From Chitinophagales bacterium (GTDB taxonomy: Bacteria; Bacteroidota; Bacteroidia; Chitinophagales; Saprospiraceae): 64,000 nt of DNA. Shown one piece after another: positions 26,386 to 34,245 of the stretch. The stretch lies in assembly GCA_013299105.1 (NCBI GenBank), contig JAAFJY010000034.1, positions 1 through 64,000 of the forward strand, read 5' to 3'. Numbering within the stretch: the stretch's first letter is position 1; each line of letters starts with the position of its first letter. Made by a program: the position numbers and the translations under genes. The notes beneath the pieces were generated by a model. It was not told the origin of the DNA, did no database searches, and worked only from the letters and a program-made list of their open reading frames with translations.

Positions 26386-27420
26386 ATGCAAAAATCCACT
26401 ACCCTTGTACTATTGGCCTTCGCGCTGATGATTTTCAATTGTGCTTGTACCCAAAACGAGGACGCAACAATCCCAGAGCAGGAAAAAGGAAAAACACCCA
26501 CTGTTGTCACTTACCTCACGGGTGCTGCCGCTGATGTCACTACCACTACCCAAGGCGGCCTGGTTTTGATGGGAGGCAGTACCGATGTGGACGCGGCAAT
26601 TGCCTGGATGCTCAATCGCAGCGGTGGCGGCGACATTGTGGTCATTCGCGCCAGCGGTGCCGATGGTTACAATACTTACATGTACAACATGGTGCCCGTC
26701 AACTCCGTCGAAACCATCATCATCGACAGCCGGGCCAAAGCTGATTTGGCAAGTGTGGCCACTAAAATCCGCAACGCTGAGGCACTTTTTATTGCCGGGG
26801 GCGACCAGTGGAACTATGTGAACTACTGGAAAAACACTGCCACTGAAGACGCCATCAATTACCTGCTGAATACCAAGGGCGTGACCATTGGCGGCACCAG
26901 TGCAGGCTTGGCGATCCTGGGATCGGCTTATTACAGTGCCCAAACAGGGAGTGTGACCACTGCTCAGGCATTAGCCAATCCATACCACCGCGACCTGACC
27001 CTGGGAAGCAATGATTTTGTGGCTGCAACCCACCTGCAAAATACCATCACCGATTCGCACTATACCCAACGCGATCGCCAGGGGCGGCACATCACTTTTA
27101 TGGCTCGCCTGATGAAGAATTTTGCTTACACCACGGTCAAAGGCATTGGCGTGGATGAACAAACGGCGGTATGCATCGACCAAAATGGCATTGGCAAAGT
27201 ATATGGTAGCAACTATGCCTACTTTTTGAAAAATACCAACCTTGGCCCCGAAACCTGCGTGAGTGGCACTGCCTTGACCTGGAATCGCAGCAGCCAAGCC
27301 GTGCAAGCTTACAAAATCCAGGGCAACAGCGCTGGGAATGGCAGTTTCAATGCCACGAACTGGACTTTCAGCGGCGGCACCAGCTACTATTATTATGTGA
27401 ATGCCGGGGTTTTGTTTTAA
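26386..27420 (+). CDS. Cyanophycinase-like lipoprotein (peptidase family S51)
   Basis: Serine peptidase of the cyanophycinase/peptidase E class, which hydrolyses beta-Asp-Arg or Asp-X bonds. The 344-aa product has a lipoprotein signal (LVLLAFALMIFNCAC) and then the S51 fold: GGLVLMGGSTDVDAAI, LFIAGGDQWNYV, and the nucleophile motif GGTSAGLAILG with the catalytic serine. The later SHYTQRDRQGR and GIGVDEQTAVCI segments match the family. The start at 26386 is the first Met before the signal peptide; the upstream frame is repeat DNA. No cyanophycin synthetase is nearby, so it may scavenge peptides outside the cell. Confidence 0.9.
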   Translation: MQKSTTLVLLAFALMIFNCACTQNEDATIPEQEKGKTPTVVTYLTGAAADVTTTTQGGLVLMGGSTDVDAAIAWMLNRSGGGDIVVIRASGADGYNTYMYNMVPVNSVETIIIDSRAKADLASVATKIRNAEALFIAGGDQWNYVNYWKNTATEDAINYLLNTKGVTIGGTSAGLAILGSAYYSAQTGSVTTAQALANPYHRDLTLGSNDFVAATHLQNTITDSHYTQRDRQGRHITFMARLMKNFAYTTVKGIGVDEQTAVCIDQNGIGKVYGSNYAYFLKNTNLGPETCVSGTALTWNRSSQAVQAYKIQGNSAGNGSFNATNWTFSGGTSYYYYVNAGVLF

Positions 27421-27444
27421 AACAGAAGCTTAACTCAAGTCCCC

Positions 27445-27476
27445 TCTTTTCAACCCTTCAACTTTTCAACTTTTCC
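27445..27476 (+). repeat. CAAC-type border tract between cyanophycinase and thuA-like genes
   Basis: TCTTTTCAACCCTTCAACTT repeats in the convergent gap, C-rich on the plus strand, 15 bases past the stop of the minus-strand gene. Confidence 0.6.
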
Positions 27477-27491
27477 CCCGCTGACTTGGGG

Positions 27492-28346
27492 CTATTGCAA
27501 GCCCCAAGTCAGCGCATTTTCCATGAGTTTGATGAACTCGGCTTGTTTGAAAGTGGTCCCGGTGTGGCCCATTGAGGTGTAGAAAGTACGCCCTTCTCCC
27601 GTTTTTTTGAACCAAGCCACCGGATGTACTGGGCCCATACCAAAGTTTTTGTTTTTGATCCACAACAAATTGCCACTTGGATCAATCGCCTCGCCGTCGA
27701 TGGCATACACACCAGTAAAACCCTTTTGCAAGGGATCGTCAAAAAACACGTACCATTCATCGGTGTGTTTCCACTTATCGGCCAATCCGTTCCAAAGTAA
27801 ACTGTCGCCCAAGGGCTGCAAATTGACAGCCGTTTCCTGCAATTGATGCGCAATGGGGTGGTGCGAAAATTGGGCCCCTGGCAGGTTCTTTTCGTACCAA
27901 TCCCAATGGTGCGAATCGTCGCCCGCGCCGTGGATGCCGATCAGGCAGCCACCGTTTTCGACGTAGTCTTCCAGGGCTTTTTGCTGCTCAGGATTGAGTA
28001 CCCGGCCCGTAGAATTGTTGAAAATAACCGCCCCAAATTGGGCCAGTTGCTCGGCATTGAACACCCCGCCGTCTTCGGTTTCGTGCAGAAACCACTGGTT
28101 CTTTTGGGCCAAATCACTGAACATGCCTTTGCTTGCTTCAATCGCCTCGCCATGCCGAAACCCCGTGGTTTTGGAAAAAAGCAAAACTGCTGGCTGCTTG
28201 GCAGGAAAATTGATGGCTGGTTTTTCGGTTTCATACGAGACAGGAAAACCGTTTTTGACCTTGTAAATGAAGCCTGCCAGCAAAACTGCCAGCAGCAAGA
28301 ACAAGCCCAAAACGGTGTACAGCAGGTATTTGAAGAATTTTTTCAT
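27492..28346 (-). CDS. ThuA-like domain protein, membrane-anchored
   Basis: ThuA-like proteins have a glutamine-amidotransferase-like fold and occur in trehalose and related keto-sugar pathways. The 284-aa product begins with a membrane anchor or signal (residues 5-30). Family blocks follow: VLLFSKTTGFRHGEAIEASK, FGAVIFNNSTGRVLNPEQQ, YVENGGCLIGIHGAGDDSHHWDWY and the C-terminal PVAWFKKTGEGRTFYTSMGH. The enzymatic activity is unproven for this family. The DUF1080 and FAH genes just upstream in the same direction suggest a shared role in disaccharide or keto-sugar breakdown in the periplasm. Confidence 0.9.
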   Translation of the reverse strand: MKKFFKYLLYTVLGLFLLLAVLLAGFIYKVKNGFPVSYETEKPAINFPAKQPAVLLFSKTTGFRHGEAIEASKGMFSDLAQKNQWFLHETEDGGVFNAEQLAQFGAVIFNNSTGRVLNPEQQKALEDYVENGGCLIGIHGAGDDSHHWDWYEKNLPGAQFSHHPIAHQLQETAVNLQPLGDSLLWNGLADKWKHTDEWYVFFDDPLQKGFTGVYAIDGEAIDPSGNLLWIKNKNFGMGPVHPVAWFKKTGEGRTFYTSMGHTGTTFKQAEFIKLMENALTWGLQ

Positions 28347-28758
28347 GGTGCAGGTGCAAAGGCGTTAAATGGATTTACGGATACGCGTTACAAACGCGTG
28401 GAAGATGGTTCCGGTCAGAGACCGTGAACCAGCCAAGGAACAGAAAAGAAATAAAGTGGACAACTTTGACTTTGGATTAAGCCCATCGTGTGGCAACGTT
28501 ATAGTCAAAATCATGGTCAAAATCATGCTGGAAATCAGTAAGATTGGGTGTAGAGTGTGTAAGTGTGAGTTCGGGTGTGGGGGCTTCGAACATAAGTTTA
28601 GTCTCCAATTGAAAACGAGATTTCTTCACACTCAAACCCAAACAAGCACACCCAAACCCAATTTCATCCGTGTTCCCAACTGGCCTCGCACAACGAGGGC
28701 ATAAATTTGTAAAGGACGAAGATGTCTACTTTATTTAATCTGCGGCCCCAAGGGATGA
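28347..28758. other. Intergenic region with a split arm copy and GTGTG hairpin
   Basis: The two halves of one arm of the 13.8-kb element lie at about 28497-28530 (TGGTCAAAATCATGCTGGAAATC) and 28661-28690 (CATCCGTGTTCCCAACTGG), both in reverse orientation. About 130 bp separates them and carries a GGGTGTG-rich left side and a CACACCC-rich right side. No ORF looks real. Confidence 0.55.
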
Positions 28759-29994
28759 TTACCACTTAGGTATGTACAAATCCTTGTAAGTAATGCCTAC
28801 TTCTCGAATGGCTTTAAAAACGTAGCCGCTGCTTTGCATTTTCATCGCAGGCACAAGTCCTGAGTAGGTAAATTTCAAACCCTTGGCTTTGGCCATTTTT
28901 AGGATTTCGATGCTGGGCGATTGGGCGGTATTGTTGATTTCGATGGCCACATTGTTCTTTTTGGCTTGATCGAGCAAGGGGCCAACGTTTTCGCTGGTCA
29001 ACCCAGGGCCTGTATGCGCCCATATCTGAATTTTACCCGAACTGAGCAATTGATCGGCACTTTTCAGGTTTTTGCTTTCGCCCACCACATAATCGGCGCT
29101 TTGATTGCCCAGGAATTTCAGGTTACCCGTCATTACTTTTAGGCCGTAAAACAAGGGAAAACCTTCGTCAAAATTGACGGTTTTTCCAGCCAGAGGAAGT
29201 TTTACTTGGGCTACGTTGATCCCCGTTTCGTAAGTGTATTTGCTGTAATCAGCCGCGCTCATCTGCCCTTGCGGATTGAGGTCGATGAAAGCATATTGCT
29301 GAGATTGGTACTTGCGGATGCTGTCGGCCCAAGTGCCCAACACAGGCGCTTGCTGGGTGGGTAGGTCATCGGGCAGGCGTTTTACCTTGAAACTTTTGTA
29401 CTGTACCCGGCTCAAAGAGTCGTGGCCTTGCAGGGCAAAGGTGCCCTGGCCCATTTTTCCGGCGTACACATAATCCACGGTTTTTAGGCCGTTGAGCCAT
29501 ACTTGGACGTGGTTATTGGCCACTCTGGCTTTGATGTTGATCCATTCATTGTCGCGGGTAAAGGACTTGTAAACGTTGCGATGGCCATACAGGCTTGCTA
29601 TTTTTTTCAGCTCCACAAAGTCACCTTCGCCAATATGGGTGTTGTTGACCTGGATTTCCATGCCCCTGGCCCAGCCTACTTCGAGGTAAGAAGAATGAAA
29701 AATGATGCCAGAATTGGCCAGCTTGAAAGTGCGCAAGGTGGCGTCAATTTCAAAATTTTTGAAGCCGTCTTTCAGTTCTGGGCCTTTGTAATACAGGTGC
29801 GAGCGTTTGCCATAAGCCTGGTACATGCCATCCACCACACTCCAGGTTGACTTGTGTTCGCTGGGCTGCCACTCGCTGAAATCGCGGTTATTGATCAGTT
29901 CCACCCAGCCGTCGTTTTGGGCGGGCAAAAGCAGCATATTGAAAAGGAAAAAGCAGCAAAGTGCCTTTTGAAATAAGTTTTTGAAAGATTTCAT
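28759..29994 (-). CDS. DUF1080 (3-keto-disaccharide hydrolase) protein with PHP-like C-terminus
   Basis: A 411-aa secreted protein with signal peptide (about 8-26). Residues about 28-215 form a DUF1080 concanavalin-like domain (DGWVELINNRDFSEWQ, ANSGIIFHSSYLEVGWARGMEIQVNNTH), the family now linked to 3-keto-disaccharide hydrolysis. The C-terminal 180 residues resemble a PHP-type barrel (YAFIDLNPQG, ADYVVGESKNLKSADQLL, VAIEINNTAQSPSIEILKMAKAKGL). The usual metal-binding DLHxH and SDAH histidines are missing, so this domain is probably non-catalytic. The start at 29994 is just before the signal peptide. It lies 44 bp behind the FAH gene, probably in one operon. Confidence 0.85.
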   Translation of the reverse strand: MKSFKNLFQKALCCFFLFNMLLLPAQNDGWVELINNRDFSEWQPSEHKSTWSVVDGMYQAYGKRSHLYYKGPELKDGFKNFEIDATLRTFKLANSGIIFHSSYLEVGWARGMEIQVNNTHIGEGDFVELKKIASLYGHRNVYKSFTRDNEWINIKARVANNHVQVWLNGLKTVDYVYAGKMGQGTFALQGHDSLSRVQYKSFKVKRLPDDLPTQQAPVLGTWADSIRKYQSQQYAFIDLNPQGQMSAADYSKYTYETGINVAQVKLPLAGKTVNFDEGFPLFYGLKVMTGNLKFLGNQSADYVVGESKNLKSADQLLSSGKIQIWAHTGPGLTSENVGPLLDQAKKNNVAIEINNTAQSPSIEILKMAKAKGLKFTYSGLVPAMKMQSSGYVFKAIREVGITYKDLYIPKW

Positions 29995-30038
29995 GGTTGT
30001 TTCTTGTTTGTTGTGATGCTTGTTGTTAGAGCATGCTC

Positions 30039-30893
30039 TTAATTGGCCTTCATGCCCACCACATTGCGCAGGGTGCCGATGTTTTCGATGCTGATTTCGA
30101 CCACATCGCCTACCGCTAAGGTAAAACCATCGCCTGGCACCAGGCCAGTGCCTGTCATAAGGAAAACGCCGCTCGGAAAAGACGTTTCGCGGAACAAATA
30201 CCCTGCTAATTCGGGCAATTTGCGCTTCATGCGATTGAGCGAGATTTCGCCGCTGAAAACCTCCGCATCCTCCCGGGTGATGCGCATGCGGATCATGGTA
30301 TCCGGGTTGATGGGCTCGGGTAAGATGAGGAGGCAAGGGCCAATGGCTGCGGATGCGTCGTAAGTTTTGGCTTGTGGCAGGTACAAGGGGTTTTCTCCCT
30401 CAATGTCGCGCGAGCTCATGTCGTTGCCGACGGTATAGGCCACAATTTCGCCCTGGGAATTGCAAAAAAGGGTCAATTCTGGCTCTGGTACATTCCAAAA
30501 CGAATCGCGGCGAATGCGGATTTCATCATCGGGGCCTACCACCCGGGCTGGGCTGGATTTGAAAAAAAGCTCAGGTCTTTCGGCCTCATACACGCGAGCA
30601 TAAAAATCACTGGCCCCGCTTTTTTGCGATTCTTCCATGCGGGCCTCGCGGCTGCGCAGGTAAGTCACCCCCGAAGCCCAAACCTCCTGGCTTTGCAAAG
30701 GGGCATTGAATTGCAGGCTTTCAAAAGGTACCAATTGTTCGGGATAAGCTTGAAAATCAGGTAATTCGTCCAAGAGTGCCTGGTAGAGATTGGAGCGATT
30801 GATGAGGGCATCCCAATCCTCGACTTCGCGGCAGTAGGTTTTTCCTTCGTGTACCAAAACCGCCAGCGAGGCCACGCGATAGAGTTGAAACAT
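30039..30893 (-). CDS. Fumarylacetoacetate hydrolase family protein
   Basis: Cytosolic FAH-fold enzyme; relatives cleave or dehydrate beta-diketo acids and 2-keto-3-deoxy sugar acids. The 284-aa product shows VWASGVTYLRSREARM, the PELFFKSSPARVVGPDDEI block, metal-ligand motif VPEPELTLFCNSQGEIVAYTVGNDMSSRDIE, KTYDASAAIGPCLL and LMTGTGLVPGDGFTLAVGDVV. This is the pattern of keto-acid dehydratases used in L-fucose or arabonate breakdown. The start at 30893 (MFQLYRVAS) is preferred because the 25 residues before it look non-coding. It is first in a probable operon with the DUF1080 gene and, further on, the ThuA gene. Confidence 0.9.
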   Translation of the reverse strand: MFQLYRVASLAVLVHEGKTYCREVEDWDALINRSNLYQALLDELPDFQAYPEQLVPFESLQFNAPLQSQEVWASGVTYLRSREARMEESQKSGASDFYARVYEAERPELFFKSSPARVVGPDDEIRIRRDSFWNVPEPELTLFCNSQGEIVAYTVGNDMSSRDIEGENPLYLPQAKTYDASAAIGPCLLILPEPINPDTMIRMRITREDAEVFSGEISLNRMKRKLPELAGYLFRETSFPSGVFLMTGTGLVPGDGFTLAVGDVVEISIENIGTLRNVVGMKAN

Positions 30894-31038
30894 GGATCGT
30901 GTTTTTTGAGCCGATAAGTTAGGAAAAATTGGGAAAGATGGAAAAAATGGTTGAAGGCAAAATATCAATCAAGCATAAGGTTTGGTTGACTTATGTGGTT
31001 AGGGTTGAGAAAAACTTGAACTTTAACCAGTAATTGCC

Positions 31039-31046
31039 TATTTTTG
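31039..31046 (+). promoter_or_regulatory. -7 box before the first uma2 gene
   Basis: TATTTTTG fits TAnnTTTG. A TTG at 31016-31018 sits about 20 bp upstream as a -33 candidate. The position rules out the upstream start at 31034 and supports ATG 31061, with a very short leader. Confidence 0.55.
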
Positions 31047-31060
31047 AAAAAAAAACTTGC

Positions 31061-31684
31061 ATGGTTCTTATCCAAGATCTTCGCAACACCATTTTGGAGC
31101 GCCTTAAAACGGAAGACTTGGTCCGCATACCTGCTTCTGAAGAGGAGTATTTTGCGATCGCTGAAAACCTACCTTACAAAGCCGAATACCACAACAGTGA
31201 AATTATTGTCATGAGTTTAGCAAGCTATTGGCACGAAGTGCTAATGGTCACAATGAGTGGGATTTTTCTTAGAATATTCCCTGACACAGAGTTTGACCAT
31301 ATTGGTAGCAATGTAGGAGTACAAATCCTCAAATTTGAAGGCGGGTACTATTTACCAGACTTTAAATTGGTCAAGGGAGCACCTAAATTCAAACCTGGCT
31401 CCAAATCCATCATCACCAATCCATATCTAGTAGTTGAGATTCTTTCTCCCTCAACAGCGCGCTACGATGTTGAAGTAAAATTGTTAGAATACAAACAGAT
31501 TGACAGTTTGCAGCATGTTTTATTAATCAACCAAGAAAAGCCTCAAATCTCTCACTACCAGCGCTTAACCGAGCCCAACACTTGGCTAAATCGTGAATAT
31601 TTTTCGATTGAAGATCAATTGACACTTGAAGGTCATGTGATTCCTTTGACTGAGATTTATAAGAAAGTCAAGTTTGAGGGTTGA
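31061..31684 (+). CDS. Uma2 family endonuclease-like protein (DUF820)
   Basis: PD-(D/E)XK nuclease-fold protein of the Uma2/DUF820 family, abundant in cyanobacteria and Bacteroidota and of unsettled function. The 207-aa product shows the family core: a first acidic block (IPASEEEYFAIAENLPYKAEYHNSEI), YYLPDFKLVKG carrying the catalytic aspartate, and NPYLVVEILSPSTARYDVEVKLLEYKQI with the E...K pair. The start was moved to 31061 because a -7 box overlaps the upstream ATG. A dispersed repeat follows the stop. A second Uma2 gene lies at 48.9 kb. Confidence 0.87.
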   Translation: MVLIQDLRNTILERLKTEDLVRIPASEEEYFAIAENLPYKAEYHNSEIIVMSLASYWHEVLMVTMSGIFLRIFPDTEFDHIGSNVGVQILKFEGGYYLPDFKLVKGAPKFKPGSKSIITNPYLVVEILSPSTARYDVEVKLLEYKQIDSLQHVLLINQEKPQISHYQRLTEPNTWLNREYFSIEDQLTLEGHVIPLTEIYKKVKFEG

Positions 31685-31712
31685 AGATGATTCCGCTGGA
31701 CTTTGTGCCTCA

Positions 31713-31879
31713 GGGCGAAGTTGCAGGAGAGCGCGGTCTCAACAATCAATCGAGGCATTTTTGTCTGAAGCACATTTTTTTGTCTAAACCAGAATTTTCA
31801 GAATTGCAGAATTACTTGAGTGACGTTGACCAAGATAGCATTTGAAAGAATTTTCAGAATAGGCCCGCTTCGCGGTCAT
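31713..31879 (-). repeat. Dispersed 155-bp repeat, copy 2
   Basis: Inverted relative to the copy at 26143-26300, with an extra short TTTTTGTCTGAAGCACAT segment. Lies 28 bp after the Uma2 stop. Confidence 0.75.
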
Positions 31880-32036
31880 GAACGCTTCATGTCCACTAAA
31901 AATCGCAGGTAGTCATTCAACTGTAATGCTGATTTGCTTTGAAATGGCCTTATATCCATAGCACACAGGAGACACCCTGGCCATTTTACTCTTTCACGAA
32001 TTGTACAAGAAAAAATAAAAAATGCGATCTTCACCC

Positions 32037-32069
32037 TTGACCCTTACGTAAGGTGAGCCCTTAACTTTG
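32037..32069 (+). promoter_or_regulatory. MerR-type autoregulated promoter
   Basis: TTGACC at 32037-32042 and TAACTTTG at 32062-32069 are separated by a long 19-base spacer that carries the perfect palindrome CCTTACGTAAGG (32042-32053). An operator inside an over-long spacer is the hallmark of MerR-controlled promoters. The regulator gene starts 18 bases downstream. Confidence 0.6.
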
Positions 32070-32086
32070 CCCCGAAATGATCAATC

Positions 32087-32857
32087 ATGCAGCAATACAG
32101 CGTAAAACAGGTGGCCAAAATATCGGGTGTGAGTGTGCGCAGCTTGCACCTGTATGACGAAATAGGCTTGCTAAAACCCGCCCAACGCAGTGAAGCCGGA
32201 TACCGGTTTTATGGCGAAACGGAGCTTTTGCGCTTGCAGCAGATTTTGTTTTTCAAAGAACTGGGTTTCCCATTGGCACAAGTCAAACAAGTGCTGGAAC
32301 AACCCGACTTTGAATTGCTCAAAGCCCTGGAATGGCAAAAAAAAGCATTTCTGGAGCGGCGGGCACAAATGGAGCAAGTGCTACAAACGATTGATCAAAC
32401 CATTTTACACTTAAAAAACAAAGGAGTCATGTCGAATGTAGATTGGCTTTACCGGGGCATTTCCAAAGAACAATCGGAAGCCTGGCGCAAAGAAGCGACC
32501 GAACAATGGGGCGATGCGGTAGAAAAATCCGAAAAAAGCCTCAATGACCTCTCACGGGCCAAAGTGGAAGAGTTGGTAGCCGAGCAAAAAGCCGTGGGTG
32601 AGAGTTTGTACCGGATGCGTCACCACGACCCTACTTCCTCGGAAGTGCAGGCCATGCTGGTACGGCACTACCAAGTGATCCGCGCCTTTTGGGGCACCAC
32701 TGGCCACAGCGACAAGCAAGCCGCTGCTTACGCTGGCCTGGGCGACTTGTACCTGGCCGATGAGCGTTACACCATGATTGATGAAGAACCACAGCCGGAA
32801 TACGCCCAATTTTTGCAACAAGCAATGGCTTATTTTGCAGAAACGCGGTTGAAGTGA
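32087..32857 (+). CDS. MerR family regulator with TipAS drug-binding domain
   Basis: Transcription activator that twists an over-spaced promoter when ligand binds. The 256-aa product has an N-terminal MerR winged helix (about 3-72, SVKQVAKISGVSVRSLHLYDEIGLLKP), a dimer coiled coil (about 75-112) and a C-terminal TipAS antibiotic-recognition domain (about 125-250). TipAS-like blocks are EAWRKEATEQWGDAV, HHDPTSSEVQAMLVRHYQ and GDLYLADERY. TipA proteins respond to thiopeptides and other cyclic ligands. The palindromic operator directly upstream implies autoregulation. No obvious efflux gene adjoins it. Confidence 0.92.
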   Translation: MQQYSVKQVAKISGVSVRSLHLYDEIGLLKPAQRSEAGYRFYGETELLRLQQILFFKELGFPLAQVKQVLEQPDFELLKALEWQKKAFLERRAQMEQVLQTIDQTILHLKNKGVMSNVDWLYRGISKEQSEAWRKEATEQWGDAVEKSEKSLNDLSRAKVEELVAEQKAVGESLYRMRHHDPTSSEVQAMLVRHYQVIRAFWGTTGHSDKQAAAYAGLGDLYLADERYTMIDEEPQPEYAQFLQQAMAYFAETRLK

Positions 32858-32984
32858 ATTTTTCAGCCGATGAAATTGAGGTTTTAAAAGGAGAGCGTGG
32901 ATGACTTTGGGGTTGTTCACGCTTTTTTTGATGATCTGGTGTTATTTTTGAACATCTGTTTTCCTAAACCATATTTAAATCTTG

Positions 32985-33296
32985 ATGAAAAAAGACCCCA
33001 TTTACTACCTCATCCTATTTTACATCTTGGGCTTTTCGAGCGTGATTTTACTTGTTCTCTTGATTGCCTACCAGTCGCACCAACCTGGCGACCAAACTCC
33101 TTTTGTTGTTTTAATGCTCAGTCCTTTCTACTTATCTGCAATTGGGACGATTTACTGCCTGTACTCCCTTTTTTTCTACCAAAAGTGGGATAAAAAAGAT
33201 AGAATAGTCATGGTGATCATTACCATTGCGCATTTATCCTTTATATGCTGGTTTCTTTCTCCTTACTTCAAATTTAACAGCGATCATCTTCATTAA
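32985..33296 (+). CDS. Small three-helix membrane protein
   Basis: A 103-aa hypothetical membrane protein. Three hydrophobic segments are evident: about 6-26 (YYLILFYILGFSSVILLVLL), 37-60 (FVVLMLSPFYLSAIGTIYCLYSL) and 75-97 (IVMVIITIAHLSFICWFLSPYF). They are joined by a basic loop with YQKWDKKDR. The start is the ATG at 32985. No family is recognised. It lies convergent with the small antitoxin-like gene, with one base between the stops, so the two share a terminator region or none. Confidence 0.5.
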   Translation: MKKDPIYYLILFYILGFSSVILLVLLIAYQSHQPGDQTPFVVLMLSPFYLSAIGTIYCLYSLFFYQKWDKKDRIVMVIITIAHLSFICWFLSPYFKFNSDHLH

Positions 33297-33297
33297 A

Positions 33298-33516
33298 CTA
33301 AGCATCAGCTAACCCTGAAAACCGATCCTTATTCTTTTCCCACCATCCACTTTTGGCTTCCTTGGCCAACTCATCGATTTGCTCTTGAGTAGCTTGGCTA
33401 TTCTTAATGGCATTTTTATATGCCAGGTAATCTAACATACGCTGGATGTCGTTTACACCTAGGTCCAGGGGCAAGCGGATGATGATTTCACGATCTGTTC
33501 TCTCAATGGTCAACAT
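33298..33516 (-). CDS. Small antitoxin-like protein, apparently orphan
   Basis: A 72-aa soluble protein: an N-terminal beta strand pair (LTIERTDREIIIRLP), then helices (VNDIQRMLDYLAYKNAI) and a tail ending ELAKEAKSGWWEKNKDRF. This layout is typical of small antitoxins found before PIN-domain toxins in cyanobacteria and Bacteroidota. No toxin gene follows, because the next sequence downstream is the convergent membrane-protein gene. It may be a solitary remnant. Family membership is a guess from pattern. Confidence 0.5.
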   Translation of the reverse strand: MLTIERTDREIIIRLPLDLGVNDIQRMLDYLAYKNAIKNSQATQEQIDELAKEAKSGWWEKNKDRFSGLADA

Positions 33517-33664
33517 GGTCGGCGTTTATTCAAGCACTAAAATTAAGGCAAAAAACTTTAAAGTTCAAGTACTCCTCCTTACTACATCCTTTTTAGGTAT
33601 TTCTGATGCTACTTTAGAGAAGGAGATGTTCACCCCAGACTGAACACTCAAGTCATCGTCATGC

Positions 33665-33825
33665 TATACTCGTCCACCTTAAGTTTTGTGCAAAGCCACA
33701 AAATATTTCGTGCCAATTGAAGACACCGAAGGCGGACACTTTTGGCACTTTTGTTTCCTTTGATTCCTTTTGTGTTTCAAAAAAACGCTTTTGCTTTTGC
33801 AAAATACCTTTTGTGGTTTAGTATA
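33665..33825 (+). repeat. TATACT...CCAC-ended repeat, copy 1
   Basis: 161 bp. The left end TATACTCGTCCAC and right end GTGGTTTAGTATA are imperfect inverted repeats. The second copy, at 35847-36093, has the same ends but a different core. Together they flank three genes. Confidence 0.65.
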
Positions 33826-33913
33826 AAGCTATAAGCAGCCCAAACTTTTAGAAACAAGCCCTAAGAACAAGAGCTCACGTTAAGCAGGGTAAAATGCTGG
33901 TCAAGGCTACACC

Positions 33914-34132
33914 TCACCCCTTCTTCTGCTCCAGTTCCACATTGCCACAAACCTCATCGGGCCGACGGCCACACACGTTGCAGATTTGGGTCTCGCCATT
34001 GTTCATGACCTTGAAACTGCCCGCACAGGTGCCTTTCAACTCCTTTCCACCCAGCCAATAGCGGATGTTGAGCATGAAAAAAGACGCACCAAAAACCAGA
34101 AAAATGGCACCAAAAAGCTTGAGGAATTCCAT
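33914..34132 (-). CDS. Small cysteine-rich membrane protein, NqrM-like
   Basis: A 72-aa protein with one N-terminal membrane helix (about 4-25) and a cytosolic or periplasmic tail with four cysteines: GTCAGSF, then CNVCGRRPDEVCG. The order helix, basic KELKG, single Cys, Cys cluster recalls NqrM, the short maturation factor of the sodium-pumping NADH:quinone reductase that delivers iron. No nqr genes are in the window, so the assignment is tentative. The cysteines could equally bind zinc. It is transcribed away from mazG. Confidence 0.5.
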   Translation of the reverse strand: MEFLKLFGAIFLVFGASFFMLNIRYWLGGKELKGTCAGSFKVMNNGETQICNVCGRRPDEVCGNVELEQKKG

Positions 34133-34223
34133 AAACTGAAATTTTAGCTATGATCTATACAAAACCACTACTCAACTAAAAATGTTCTCCTTCGGTCGAA
34201 GCCACAAGTTAAGCCAAAGACCT

Positions 34224-34231
34224 TACATTTG
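34224..34231 (+). promoter_or_regulatory. -7 box before mazG
   Basis: TACATTTG fits TAnnTTTG, 14 bases before the mazG ATG. Confidence 0.6.
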
Positions 34232-34245
34232 CAAAAAATCACTGC

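Noticed and set aside
26143-31879. Composite transposon between the two 155-bp repeats
   Set aside because: No transposase is in either repeat or between them, and no target-site duplication is visible. Kept only as an inverted repeat pair.
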